NCBI RefSeq assembly: GCF_040958095.1
Contig: NC_091188.1
Coordinates: forward strand, 4,465,789 to 4,529,788
Length of the DNA: 64,000 bases
From: Procambarus clarkii
Taxonomy: Eukaryota; Arthropoda; Malacostraca; Decapoda; Cambaridae
Direction: 5' to 3'
The position numbers were made by a program, and so were the translations under genes. The notes beneath the pieces were generated by a model. The model was not told where the DNA came from, ran no database searches, and saw nothing but the letters and a program-made list of their open reading frames with translations. Of the stretch, positions 30,106 through 64,000 are shown one piece after another. Within the stretch, counting starts at the first letter, position 1. The number at the start of each line of letters is the position of its first letter.

Positions 30106-31771
30106 GCAAGTGCGAGTGGAGGTGGCAGATCAGGAGGGCGAGAGAACGCCTATTATCCATCAAGTTCCACATAACAACAATAATATTCTTGTACACATGT
30201 CCTGTAATAATTCTACAGTGTCGTCATACCCTTTGCCAGTTTTCTAGCCTCATGCAAAATTAATTGGGTATTTTGCATTCATATATCATGCACTAGACGT
30301 CTGACTAAAGTAATTTTGGTGAGGCCATGCATCACTAATGAGGCATTGCAGCTGCGCGATATACTAACGTATATAACTTATAAAGTCTAAGTAACTTTCA
30401 AACCAATTATTAATTTTCAAGTATGAAGACCAAACTGAGGCATATGTTAGCGTGGACCGAATAGCAGTTGAATGCTACGCTTCGTGGTTAATAGTCTAGG
30501 TGTGACTTTCATGTTAAGTGGAATTAACATGTTGCTAAGGTATGTCGTGTTTATTTGCCAGGGTACGCCGTGTTTGTTGCCTGGGTACGTCGTGTTTGTT
30601 GCCAGGGCACGTCGTGTTGATTGACTGACTACGGCGTGTTTGGCCACAGCATAATATAACAAACGCATAAATATGTTTACCATTACATAATTTTTGCCTC
30701 CTCGACTTGTAAATAAAAGCATTTCGCAAAGAAATTAGGATGCTGGTAGCCAGAGTATCTGTAGAATATGTTAATAAGCGTAAATTGTTGTTATTAGATT
30801 TAGCTTCTAGGAGCAAAAAGTTCCAAGCAGCACAGGCTATGGTGAGGCACTTGGCACAACAGCGGGGCTGTACCATATGAACTACGGTTCCCACCTTTGG
30901 GGGAATTATGATCCCTAACTGAGAGGTTCCAGAAAAAAACCCAAGGTGGTCGACGAGAGTAAACAATGGTAGGAATTAACAATAGTTAGTAAACGTAAAT
31001 ACAAGGCTACAGTTACAGCGGGTAGCAGGGGAGGAGGAGAAACATGGAGGGAGTTGTGGTGCTCGCTCGTCAGTCAGTCAGTCAGTCTGGCGAGTGACGG
31101 AGCGCAACTAGGCTTTCCCTATTTTGCATACCTCTCGCATACTACTGAGGTGTTAAGACCATCAACACTGTGAATCTATACTTCACGAGCAACTTAGGTC
31201 CAGGTGCGTCGTAATTCATTAAAATTCGCATTATTATTTTATCGCCGTGGAGATGGGAGATTTTATGATATTAAGTGTTGCAAATCTGAGAGACCTCAGA
31301 GTTTTATATCGCGCTAATAATAAATAATTACAAAAGAATTCAAACAGAAACATACCATTAGTTCTAAACTCTATTGTTTGCTCCTTGAAAGCTCAGGATG
31401 GAATAATGTGAAAGGCTCGGATTTGAAGACTAAATATTTTAATATGTCTCCATAACAAGCACGGGATTCGAGCCCCTCACTCCTACTGTCCTGCTTCACG
31501 TCTTGACAGACAACGCTGCCCATCACTGGCAATCCTCAGTTCTGTTACCCTATGGATGATATTTACGCCAAGTTCCCGAGACCGCAAAGTCTTAACGATG
31601 TGAACGAGAGGAATCAATTACCAGCTAGCAATAGTGAGGCTATCGATTAATTACTTTTTAAACATATAGTAATAGCTCGATACATGGGTGAAAATGATTG
31701 CATGTATGTAGGTGGCCAAGGTGGCAGTGGGCCTGCTGCTCACCTCCGTACTTCTTGTGAGGTCTCCTGAG
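30106..31771. other. Intergenic, no gene recognised
   Basis: Three near-repeats of GTACGCCGTGTTTGTTGCC type lie at about 30540-30640. A GC-richer patch at about 31020-31110 contains four GTCA repeats (GTCAGTCAGTCAGTCAGTC). I find no exon with a convincing frame and splice sites. Confidence 0.4.
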
Positions 31772-31975
31772 GCCTGATTCACGAAGCAGTTACACAAGTA
31801 CTTACGAACGTGTACATCTTTCCTCAATCTTTGTCGGCTTTGTTTACATTTATTAAACAGTTTACAAGCATGAAAACTTCCCAATCAACTGTTATTATTG
31901 TTATAAACAGCCTTCTGGTGCTTCGGAGCTCATTAACTGTTTAATAATTGTAAACAAAGCTGAAAAAGATGAGGT
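31772..31975. mobile_element. MITE copy lacking its right arm
   Basis: Same sequence and order as 27692-27890 (GATTCACGAAGCAGTTACAC ... CCTTCTGGTGCTTCGGAGC), stopping at GTAAACAAAGCTGAAAAAG where the inverted right arm should begin. Confidence 0.75.
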
Positions 31976-33477
31976 CGGCCAGTCACGTGTTCACCAGTGG
32001 TCGTCGACAGGAACTCTCTGGTCGCTCTGTAATTTTGAAATTGAAACATTTTCGCTTCTCGACTTTCTGCAGCAAAGATAATGATTTGTATCTGAACAGA
32101 GTTCCACGTTGATATATGGATGTGAATAAAACTATAATTTTAGCGTGCAAAAGATGAACCAAGTTTTATAGTTTCATATTCAATATTTTATTGCAATAGA
32201 ACACAAGTTTTCATCAGAATTTCATATTTTTCCTCGAAATTATGAAATGTAACTTGATGTGTTAACAAGAACATCCACCAAGTGTTTTAAATATTACATA
32301 AATCATATTATGAAAAAGAGTAATTTTGTAATTTTAATACACAAATAAAAGACTCGAGAATCGTTGAACAAGAATGGAGTGTCTTTCAAGTCTGCGATGT
32401 AGTGATAACTCTCATTCCAGCGCCTCAGCGACTATTTGGGAATTGCATGAAAATTCAACTATAGCCCATAACCTTGACGTATACAATAACTACCACGTAC
32501 AGTTTAAGCATATTGTAGTTAAGGAAAGCTAGTTAACTACGTAATTTGAGCCTGTTTGAATATCTCTGTTGCTGTTGTATAAAATACGATTTTGTTCATA
32601 AAACATGTGTGTTTAAAATGTTTAAGAAATTTTCAAGATTACATTCAGACCAAGACGTCTGTTTAGAGGGTCAATATGGTTTATATGTACAAAAATATAA
32701 TTTTTATAGCTCCAGTAATTTCATGTGATTTTTAATTTAGCATTTGAAGCATATCTGTATAACAGAAAAGGTCTTTTTTTGTCAATTTTTCCGAAGTAGG
32801 TGGCCAGACGCTGCCAGTGTCTCGTGTACGGAGTGTCATAGGATGGTTGGGATCAATTCCCGTGCCACCCTTTAAGTAGGATTGACTTCTATTGCAACAA
32901 CCAACGACTCCTATGACGTCTGAAATTATTGTTTGGTCTTTCATAGAGCTTTACAGCAGATTATTAAGGTGTTCATCAGACAATATTGTATAAAGGTAAC
33001 AACAGCAACAGAAAAAATAACATTGTAGTAATGTTGTGTTTGTTGAGAACATATATTTTGAGGAAGAGAGAAGTTGGGACGAGGAGATAGAAAATGTTAA
33101 GAAGAGAGAATGGGAGGAAGAGAAAATTGAAGAAAGGGAGAAATGGTGGGAGTTTCGATTCAGAAAAAATACGTAGAGGAAATAATAGGTTACAAATAGG
33201 TTTGTTGGCATAAAAAAGGGAATACCAGATAAAGCATAATACGCAGTCTCTGGGCCATTCCAGGTGTCAGTTTGGTAAATATGTGAGAGGATGTGGTTGA
33301 CTATTTTAAATTAACTGCCTCGCATAGCCTATTGTGTGTTACTTCAACGTTTGAGATTTTGCAACACTATGTGATCCTGCAGTGCTGTTTTTGGCTTCAA
33401 CACGGTATGGAGCTATTCAATTGTGTGATGCTGCATCACTATATGGAAAGTTTTATCAGGAGAATTAAGCCTTTACG
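31976..33477. other. Intergenic, AT-rich, nothing recognised
   Basis: No open frame with coding character, tandem array or familiar repeat seen. Confidence 0.4.
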
Positions 33478-33590
33478 ACTATATTGCACATGGAAGGGAC
33501 GAGGACAAGGATTTGGAATAGGACGGAGAAATGGAATGGTGCCCAACAACTTGGATGGTCGGGAATTGAACGCCGACCTGAATGAGAGGG
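33478..33590 (+). mobile_element. tRNA-derived SINE fragment, family C
   Basis: CGACTATATTGCACATGGAAG, GGATTTGGAATAGGACGG, GGTGCCCAACAACTTGGATGG and TTGAACGCCGACCTGAATG follow the family C order seen at 41030-41215. It ends where a (G)n run and the next minisatellite begin. Confidence 0.65.
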
Positions 33591-33620
33591 GGGGGGGGGC
33601 TGCTGCATGGAGCTGCAGAA

Positions 33621-33778
33621 CTGTGTGGTGCTGCAACACTGTGTGTGTGGTGCTGCAACACTGTGTGTGTGGTGCTGCAACACTGTGTGTGGTGCTGCAA
33701 CACTGTGTGTGGTGCTGCAACACTGTGTGTGGTGCTGCAACACTGTGTGTGGTGCTGCAACATTGCGTAACGCTGCAA
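33621..33778. repeat. Minisatellite, 20-22-bp unit
   Basis: GTGGTGCTGCAACACTGTGT repeats about seven times, with an extra GT in some units. Isolated related words (GCAACACTATGTG, GCTGCATCACTATATGG) occur at 33360-33440. Confidence 0.9.
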
Positions 33779-34002
33779 TATTATGCAAGGATGCAATTTA
33801 GTTAGGAGCAGCCTCGTGTCTCCCTCTCACTTCAAACTTCCTGTGCTCATCAGACTAGCTGTTCACTTCACACTAATGTGCTTGACAAATATTTTTCTCT
33901 ATTTTTGTCTCGCCCAACACGCGCTAATTATTTTCCTAATGAGGACTTTCTCCCCTTACCTTGGCTTCTTTCATGGCTTGCAACACTGTTTTTCCTAGAC
34001 AT

Positions 34003-34270
34003 CCTCCCAACGGTCTTTCCAGGGAATCTTCCAACTGTCTTTCGCGGGTTTCCCTCCAAATTGTCGTTCATGGGATCCCTCCAGCTGTCTTTCGCGGGTT
34101 TCCCTCCAAATTGTCGTTCCTGGGATCCCTCCAGCTGTCTTTCGCGGGTTTCCCTCCAAATTGTCGTTCCTGGGATCCCTCCAGCTGTCTTTCGCGGGTT
34201 TCCCTCCAAATTGTCGTTCATGGGATCCCTCCAACAGTCCTCACAGGGATCCTTGCAACGGTCCTTGCGG
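34003..34270. repeat. Minisatellite, 50-bp unit
   Basis: Units of the form GGGATCCCTCCAGCTGTCTT ... CGGGTTTCCCTCCAAATTGTCG repeat about five times. Because 50 is not a multiple of three, the reading frame rotates from unit to unit, so long open frames here are not a protein repeat. Confidence 0.9.
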
Positions 34271-35032
34271 AGTACGAGCGGTGAGTATGAGTTATGAGGG
34301 CAGCGGCTGGAGTATGTGAGGTGGGTTTACCAAGTCTAGACGTGGTATGAGTGACAAGTCTGAGGGTGGTGAACTGTAATACACTTATGTGGCAGGGACA
34401 CAGTAACAGGATGACCAAGTCACTTACCGGACCCGTGTGTGTGTGTAGGCGGACGAACAGTGTCTTGGACGGCTTGAGTAAAGCCATATGTGAAAGAAAG
34501 GAGAGGAGGGTCCAGAGAGTACGACTGAGGAGTTGTGTGGTGTTCCAGTGTTGTGGAGAAACATCTGAGAAGGGAGGTGCTGTGATTACCTTCCTCTCAG
34601 GAGGCAGTAAGGCGTCGGTGCGACAGATAGCAATGCTGATCTTAGGCATCAGGCATGCTGTAGTCATCTGCATATGACGCACTATTAACCGCATCCCAGT
34701 CCGCAGGCATAATTTCCTTTTGGGAGATGTCTGGCATGACTAAACATTCCTTCCAGCTGGTGACACATTCACTTTCCAAGGGTACTCGACACATGTCCTT
34801 GCCAAGAAGAGAGTAGTACACATTTCGTGTTGAAACTATACATAAAAACTTAGTTGAATGAGTATCAATTGTTAAATCCGGTTTCTTAGGAGACGAGAGA
34901 TATAATATACTGACGACCAATCTCTCTTCCTTGATGAAATTTAGTGTTAATTAGGCGCATACGATTATTGTTTAAGGAGCTTTATAATTCAAGTTCTCAT
35001 AATTTTCGCCTTGGAAGATTATGTGCTTCCAA
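34271..35032. other. Intergenic, nothing recognised
   Basis: No coding, tandem or mobile feature that I can support. Confidence 0.35.
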
Positions 35033-35116
35033 GTAACGCTGCAACACTGTATGGTGCTGCAACACTGTATAACGCTGCAACACTGTATGGTGCTGCAACA
35101 CTGTATGATGCTGCAA
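35033..35116. repeat. Minisatellite, about 20-bp unit, related to 33621-33778
   Basis: GCTGCAACACTGTATGGT and GCTGCAACACTGTATAAC alternate for four units. It shares the core GCTGCAACACTGT with the array 1.3 kb upstream. Confidence 0.85.
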
Positions 35117-35275
35117 AATTCAAATGTAGAACTATAAAGTATTCAAATGTAGAACTATTAAGTACCCAATTTCACCATCATAGTATCCCACCTTCTGCTA
35201 CACGTTATTTTGAACAAACACACTATTTTGTGCTACTAACACAATATTTTACTATCTAGTAATGTAACTACTGAA
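35110..35275 (+). mobile_element. LINE 3' fragment
   Basis: AGTACCCAATTTCACCATCATAG, CACGTTATTTTGAACAAACAC and ACTATTTTGTGCTACTAAC match 39011-39120, part of the longer LINE 3' end at 38870-39385. Confidence 0.7.
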
Positions 35276-37845
35276 AGTGCAACTGAAAGTGACGAGGGAG
35301 AATACTGGAAGGAGTTGTGTCAGGTTTGTAACGCGAATATTAATACAGAATTGTTATACAAATATTCTGAGGTGGCAGCTGGTGACTTTTTAAATTATGA
35401 TAATTATATTTGTAATATTTTAGGTGTAATATGACTTGGAATATATTGTTTCTCGCCACAGTAAGTGGAAGACGCAATTAAAGGCTTAGATGATAGTTGT
35501 TACTGAAAGCTGATTATATAAGACCGTAGAGTTATATCTGGATTTGTTTTTTTATTTATAGCTACCACTGCTACCTTATTCACTCTTGTGTTGATGATAT
35601 CCTCAAAATGCATCCGGAGTCTGCCAGTGCAGACTACTGATCACATGCCTCTGTATGACTAACCATCCTGTGTGATGGGGATTTTTTAGCATCACCTAGT
35701 TAACTTTTTTGACACACTGTTCTCCACTTCATATAGTCTTGGGTAGCTGCATTAATGCAGATGTACCTCATGTATTAATACAAAAAATATTCTGATTAAA
35801 CAGCTTGTTGTTAATTTAAAAGTTGAGCTCTGGTATGTGGGTAATTATTGAGAGTGATTTAGGTCTGTATTTGTTGAAATTTTGTTAGATCTTTATTGCT
35901 GAGATTTGTTATCACTGTGTTTGTTGAGATTAGTTCAGACCTGAGTTTGTAAACGGAAGTTTTGTTTTTATTTTGGAGACCAGTTTAGATTTACAAGTTT
36001 CCCTTTCGTGCTAAACCAATTTATTTGGCCAAATTTAATTTGACACCATTTAGGTCAAATAAATCGGGGCTTGAAGGGCGTATCATGCAATAATTAACTA
36101 CATATGCAGGCGATGAGTCACAATAACGTGGCTGAAGTATGTTGACCAGACCACACACTAAAAGGTGAAGGGACGACGACGTTTCGGTCCGTCCTGGACC
36201 ATTCTCAATGTGCTTAATTGAGACCATTAACTACATAATGTGCTTTCCGGACTACTGCACACAAGTTATCCTCATTATACGGCGACATATTAGAAGGATC
36301 GTCTATAACTACCAGCAATGTTTCAAGATTTTTTCGGTATCTTAAGTATATTCGGTAGAACAGAGATTGTGACTAACAATATAAAATTTTCTAAGTTACT
36401 GCTTCAAGACGAGGACCAGCAGAGGTGGTGATGGAACAGTGTACTGCTGGAGGACCAACATAGAACTCCAGGTTATCAGAAGCATCTCGACTTGTAAAAA
36501 TATTTGATTAATTAGAGTTTATGATAACTACCTGTACCCTGTGACTGCCGTCTCACCCCTCGACGACCCCCAGGATGCTGAGGCAACAGACTATGGCCTT
36601 GACATCCTCCAGCCATCCTAACTGTGCTTCCTAAAGGCATTCTTCACAGCGTGTTAAATCCATTATATACACTCAAGACGTTTCTTTGTATAAGAGTGGG
36701 TGGTGGCGCAAGAATTGTGTGAGGTGCGGTTAGCACACTCCCGGGCCACGTTGTTTAACGCCTACGTTATGAACTCGAGTATTGTACATATATATATTAT
36801 GAAGGTTTGTATATGATGAATTAGTCCAGGAGGTTCTGGTCCGTGTAAACCCGGACGGGGCAGGAGTTTCCCCCTCCTACAACGTTCAAATCAAAGTATC
36901 TCTCGTATATGATATATTTGGCTGATGTAATAAAATAGGTTATGCCTCCCACTCTGCACTTAGGCAACCGTCCGCTTACTGGGGTAGTGAGGTGTCTCCT
37001 GTTGCAGATCTCAATGAGGTCGTGGGAGTCTCTCCTGCAGGAGGGACTGGACTAGACGTACTTGAGTACGTCTACTCACAGCTGTGAGTAGACGTACTAC
37101 TCAAACTTCATGCTGTTTGTTGTTACTCAGTGACTTTCCTAATTTACCTTTGATGTACCGTGGTCAATATAAACAATATAGTTCTATAATCACTGTCCAC
37201 TGCATGAGAAGTGTTTGAATATCGTGGGAGCTATTTTGAAAGGACGTACTTTGCATTATTTATTAAATTATGCTGTTCAAGATAATTATGAATGGAGCTT
37301 GCAAGTTATTAATTCAAATAACTTCCCAACAATTGATGTTAAGGTAAATGGATCTTAGTTATTAGGTAGAGATATGGCTCCCTTAATCAATATGGCACTA
37401 CGTTAACAATAGTCCACGCTGCTAACTGCAGAGTTAATTGATTATTTTATGAGTATCAAATAAATCATTAGTGTCGAATGACTTGTTTGGTTTAGAGTTG
37501 TCTGTGTTACAAACATCAGGTTCTGTAACAAGTAGTTTATACAATGTCTTTTGCACAACTGTCAGTGCCATCTGCTCCGGGTGTAGTGCCCAAGATTTTC
37601 CTCCGGGAAACATATAAAATAGCTATGATCGCTATTTCTAAATTGAATAGGAACTATTTTTTTTAATATCATTCCAGTAGACACATCGGCCTCACTTTTG
37701 CATATACCCACAGTTGCCTTGTTCTTGTCCTCATATCCCTGTCAAGATCATCAGTAATACTTCGACTGGGATGCTACAAAATGAGTGACAACAATTTTCT
37801 AGTTTCCTGCAATTAGAGTTTTCGTGACGTGGGCTTCGACCTCAT
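35276..37845. other. Intergenic, mostly featureless
   Basis: Apart from the single-arm element at 36105-36215 and a short palindrome at about 37055-37098 (GTACTTGAGTACGTCTACTC / GAGTAGACGTAC), I see no supported feature. Confidence 0.4.
36105..36215 (+). mobile_element. Single-arm copy of the GACGTTTCGG family
   Basis: The flank GCAGGCGATGAGTCACAATAACG and arm GACCAGACCACACACTA ... TCCTGGACCATTCTCAA match the left half of the element at 14610-14840; the right arm is absent. Confidence 0.65.
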
Positions 37846-38100
37846 GGGAGCCGGTCGGCTGAGCGGACAGCACGCTGGATTTGTGATCCTGTGGTCCTGG
37901 GTTCGATCCCAGGCGCCGGCGAGAAACAATGGGCAAAGTTTCTTTCACCCTATGCCCCTGTTACCTAGCAGTAAAATAGGCACTTGGGTGTTAGTCAGCT
38001 GTCACGGGCTGCTTCCTGGGGGTGGAGGCCTGGTCGAGGACCGGGCCGCGGGGACACTAAAGCCCCGAAATCATGTCAAGATAACCTCAAGATAACCTCA
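37846..38100 (+). mobile_element. tRNA-derived SINE, family B, full-length
   Basis: The head GAGCCGGTCGGCTGAGCGG then GTGGTCCTGGGTTCGATCCC carries A- and B-box-like RNA polymerase III promoter motifs and a tRNA-like fold (ends GAGCCGG/GGCGCCGGC). The body runs TTACCTAGCAGTAAAATAGG, GAGGCCTGGTCGAGGACCGG, GCCGCGGGGACACTAAAGCC and ends in AAGATAACCTC repeats. It is the best-preserved copy in the window. Confidence 0.85.
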
Positions 38101-38789
38101 TTGCAATTTAGTGTTGCAAGTTTATCAAAGGTGGCCAACCTTTTTTAATTATAAACGAACCCCAGTTCTCTTTCAGCTCCTCTGTGTCTTTCCTTATAAT
38201 TTAGCGCATGTTGGGGGGAGCCCTCCGTATTACTTTGACTTATGTTGGGGTGGAGGGGTAAGTGGAGCCCTCCACTTACCTTCGCCCCTCCTGGCTAAGG
38301 GTGTGGAGGGATGTGACGGGCGGAAGTATGTTGTGTGCTGGGGAGGAGTGGCTGGGGTGAGAATGCGGACATAAAAGGTAATGTTTGGTTTTGTGGTTGG
38401 TGGTGGCTCTGGGGTGTGTGGGGTGAGAGCTGAGAGAGGAAGTTGGAGGTGCGGGTTAGAAGGATGAAGGATGGGGGGGATAGAAGCGGAAAAAAGGCGA
38501 AGGGGAAGGTGTAGACGGTCGGGGGGTATGAGGGGGATTGTTTAAAAAATAAGAGGTGAAGGATGAGGTAGAAGGGGGGGTTTACCACTGGAGAAAGGGA
38601 CAAGGGAGAGTACTGGAAGGAGTAGTGTAGAGTTGAGACTGACACATCAACTGGGCGAGTGTGAGTAGAGAGGTGGATTAGGGTCATGTGTGGTTCACTG
38701 GTACACATATTTCATCAACTCCATGAACATGCTGGGGTCGTACCAGGTTGCACTCGTAAATGGTATAACCTTTTGGGGTCGAGCCGGGC
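38101..38789. other. Intergenic purine-rich region
   Basis: Strongly G/A-rich on the plus strand from about 38200 to 38680. The minus-strand open frame there is Ser/Pro-rich low complexity; no gene supported. Confidence 0.4.
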
Positions 38790-38869
38790 ACCGCTCTGTA
38801 CCCCTTCGACCCGGGTACCGCCCGCTCCATCCTGATACTGTAACAGAACCCATCAACATAAGACCAGAA

Positions 38870-39385
38870 ATAACTATCCCTTTGATATTCCCAGAGTCAG
38901 GTTAAATCTGCACAAACACGCCATGAAAATAAAAGGACCAAATGTTTGGAACTCATTCCCAACTGAATTAATTGTCTGACTTATACTTCATTCAAATGTA
39001 AAACTATAAAGTACCCAATTTCACCATCATAGTATCCCACCTACACGTTATTTCGAACAAACACACTATTTTGTGCTACTAACTAAAACCATATTTTACT
39101 ATCTATTAATGCAACTACATCACTATATCATTTTTTATCACCACTATACTGATGTAATTATGTGAATTCAAATTCTGTTACTATGTACTTATCATTACAT
39201 TTATTTTTATTCGCTATTGACTATTCCTCCTCCAAGTTTTGATTTCACGGCAAACTCTTTCTTCAGCTTAAGGACCTGTCCGAAACGCTGTGCGTGTTAG
39301 TGGCTTTGCTTGAATGTGCCATTTAATCGCCAGCGTGTGTACTCTCACAACCCATTAGTCCCGTAATTTTTGTATATAAATAAAC
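38870..39385 (+). pseudogene. LINE ORF2 C-terminal relic and 3' tail
   Basis: The plus frame reads RVRLNLHKHAMKIKGPNVWN then SFPTELI, the C-terminal pattern common in LINE ORF2 proteins (N-H-K...GP..WNSLP). The tail TTAAGGACCTGTCCGAAACGC ... GTATATAAATAAAC recurs at 47038-47170 and 52590-52770. It ends about 30 bases before the predicted 5' UTR acceptor of the A2M-like gene. Confidence 0.65.
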
Positions 39386-39416
39386 TAAAACAATTTTCTC
39401 ACTCTCTCTCTTGCAG

Positions 39417-39539
39417 ATATGAATGATATGAAAACGTGCATCAATTAAAATAAAGCCTCGCTGTGACGCCCTGCGCAGAAAACCTTCCATTAGGGAAGTT
39501 TCTACATTATGTTGATAGACTAAAAAGACTAAGAGAGAT
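39417..39539 (+). promoter_or_regulatory. Predicted 5' UTR segment of the A2M-like gene
   Basis: The tract CTCACTCTCTCTCTTGCAG ending at 39416 looks like a splice acceptor, so the start codon exon probably begins at 39417 with an untranslated first exon upstream. Within it, ATG at 39419 opens a nine-codon upstream frame ending TAA at 39448. An in-frame TAG at 39516-39518 precedes the main ATG. If no splicing occurs here the transcript simply starts farther up. Confidence 0.5.
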
Positions 39540-63160
<23,621 letters not shown>

Positions 63161-63189
63161 GTATGAAAATTTTATAAGTCTTTCTTCAG

Positions 63190-63415
63190 TAGGGAACCCC
63201 ATTCACTTGGACTGGTTGGTACTGTGAGCACTTCCTGTAGGTCTAAGTTCGGTCCCCCATGGTCCAAGTGGATGGTCACCGTTCCTTGTCCTTATAGATT
63301 GCTGAAGATTAAACCACCCTAGAGGTTGCACGGGCATGAATACCCCCGTAATTGTCCTCATAGCTCTTCCAAGTACTATATAGTCACATTGGCTTAGCGC
63401 TTTCTCCTCATATTA
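63190..63415 (-). mobile_element. SINE family C (reverse) with family D fragment
   Basis: TTGGACTGGTTGGTACTGTG, CCATGGTCCAAGTGGATGGTC and AGTACTATATAGTCACATTGG follow reversed family C. Within it, 63300-63350 (AGATTAAACCACCCTAGAGG ... GGGCATGAATACC) is family D, so one element appears inserted in the other. Confidence 0.6.
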
Positions 63416-63589
63416 ACTCATCTTTCTTCCGCAGGGAATATATTTTTTAAATCAAGGTGCTAAAGGTTTAATATGCTATACGTTTTCTCATACAGTAGGA
63501 AGGTTTGTATAACTGAATTTCAGGTGAGATTTAGGGTGATGCAACCCTTCACTCACGCAGGACGGTTGGTATCCAGTGATACCATGGGG

Positions 63590-64000
63590 ACACCACACTG
63601 CACCTGGGCATGAGTGGTTCATTAACCACAGTATACACCACCACACTGCACCTGGGCATGAGTGGTTCATTAACCACAGTATACACCACCACACTGCACC
63701 TGGGCATGAGTGGTTCATTAACCACAGTATACACCACCACACTGCACCTGGGCATGAGTGGTTCATTAACCACAGTATACACCACCACACTGCACCTGGG
63801 CATGAGTGGTTCATTAACCACAGTATACACCACCACACTGCACCTGGGCATGAGTGGTTCATTAACCACAGTATACACCACCACACTGCACCTGGGCATG
63901 AGTGGTTCATTAACCACAGTATACACCACCACACTGCACCTGGGCATGAATGGTTCATTAACCACAGTATACACCACCACACTGCACCTGGGCATGAGTG
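63590..64000. repeat. Minisatellite, 48-bp unit, continuing past the window
   Basis: CACTGCACCTGGGCATGAG then TGGTTCATTAACCACAG and TATACACCACCA repeats more than eight times, nearly identical, to the last base. 48 is a multiple of three, so two minus frames show 16-residue repeats. It follows exon 11 in an intron. Each unit holds the palindrome TGGTTCATTAACCA. Confidence 0.95.

Noticed and set aside
29666-30263. Gly/Val-rich and Pro-rich open frames
   Set aside because: They come from the 24-bp GC-rich minisatellite and are open on both strands.
31000-31120. Promoter or first exon of an unknown gene
   Set aside because: Only a GC-richer patch with GTCA repeats; no frame, TATA box or splice evidence.
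33878-34297. Repeat protein (GFPSKLSFMGSLQ-like units)
   Set aside because: The 50-bp unit rotates the reading frame, so the apparent protein repeat is three frames of the same DNA.
36990-37100. Possible exon after TGTTGCAG at about 37008
   Set aside because: No frame gives recognisable protein and the segment is partly a short palindrome.
37846-37920. Genuine tRNA gene at the SINE head
   Set aside because: It continues into a SINE body shared with copies at 28581 and 42583.
63488-63995. 16-residue repeat proteins on the minus strand
   Set aside because: The 48-bp minisatellite is open in two frames at once.

Overview
The window is animal nuclear DNA: split genes with GT-AG introns, long AT-rich introns, many microsatellites and minisatellites, and dense transposon debris. 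Repeated tRNA-derived SINEs, LINE relics of the Jockey/CR1 type, Tigger-type DNA transposon remains, and TTAGG motifs (the arthropod telomere unit) inside one transposon-like element suggest a decapod crustacean, most likely a crayfish. The species call is inference from repeat style, not from a search.

Two plus-strand genes can be built exon by exon with consistent reading phase. From the left edge to 25,839 lies the 3' part of a homologue of FBF1 (Fas-binding factor 1), a distal-appendage/transition-fibre protein of the ciliary base. Fifteen coding exons are present, giving about 1,041 residues and the stop; the N-terminal exon or exons lie off the left edge. From 39,540 to the right edge lies the 5' part of a secreted thioester-containing/alpha-2-macroglobulin-superfamily protein (A2M/CD109-like). 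Eleven coding exons give the first 534 residues (signal peptide and macroglobulin domains MG1 to about MG6). The bait region, thioester and receptor-binding parts lie beyond the right edge.

The two genes differ in base composition. FBF1 exons are AT-rich like their surroundings, while the A2M-like exons are strongly GC-rich, especially at third codon positions, and stand out from AT-rich introns.

The 13.6 kb between the genes (25,840-39,416) holds FBF1 3' UTR candidates and repeats: a palindromic MITE and a half copy, a LINE relic split by a nested SINE, a 24-bp GC-rich minisatellite, two loci sharing a 20-22-bp minisatellite motif, and a 50-bp minisatellite. I found no supported gene there. 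The A2M-like introns hold further minisatellites (33, 32, 27 and 48 bp), a near-perfect 74-bp tRNA-like palindrome, a terminal-inverted-repeat element inside a (TA)n tract, and many (TA)n, (GT)n, (GA)n and (TAG)n runs. In two places the repeat runs directly into a splice acceptor (exons 6 and 8), which is the most functionally interesting structural observation here. The genes have no evident functional relation. I see no prokaryotic-type system, CRISPR array or operon.
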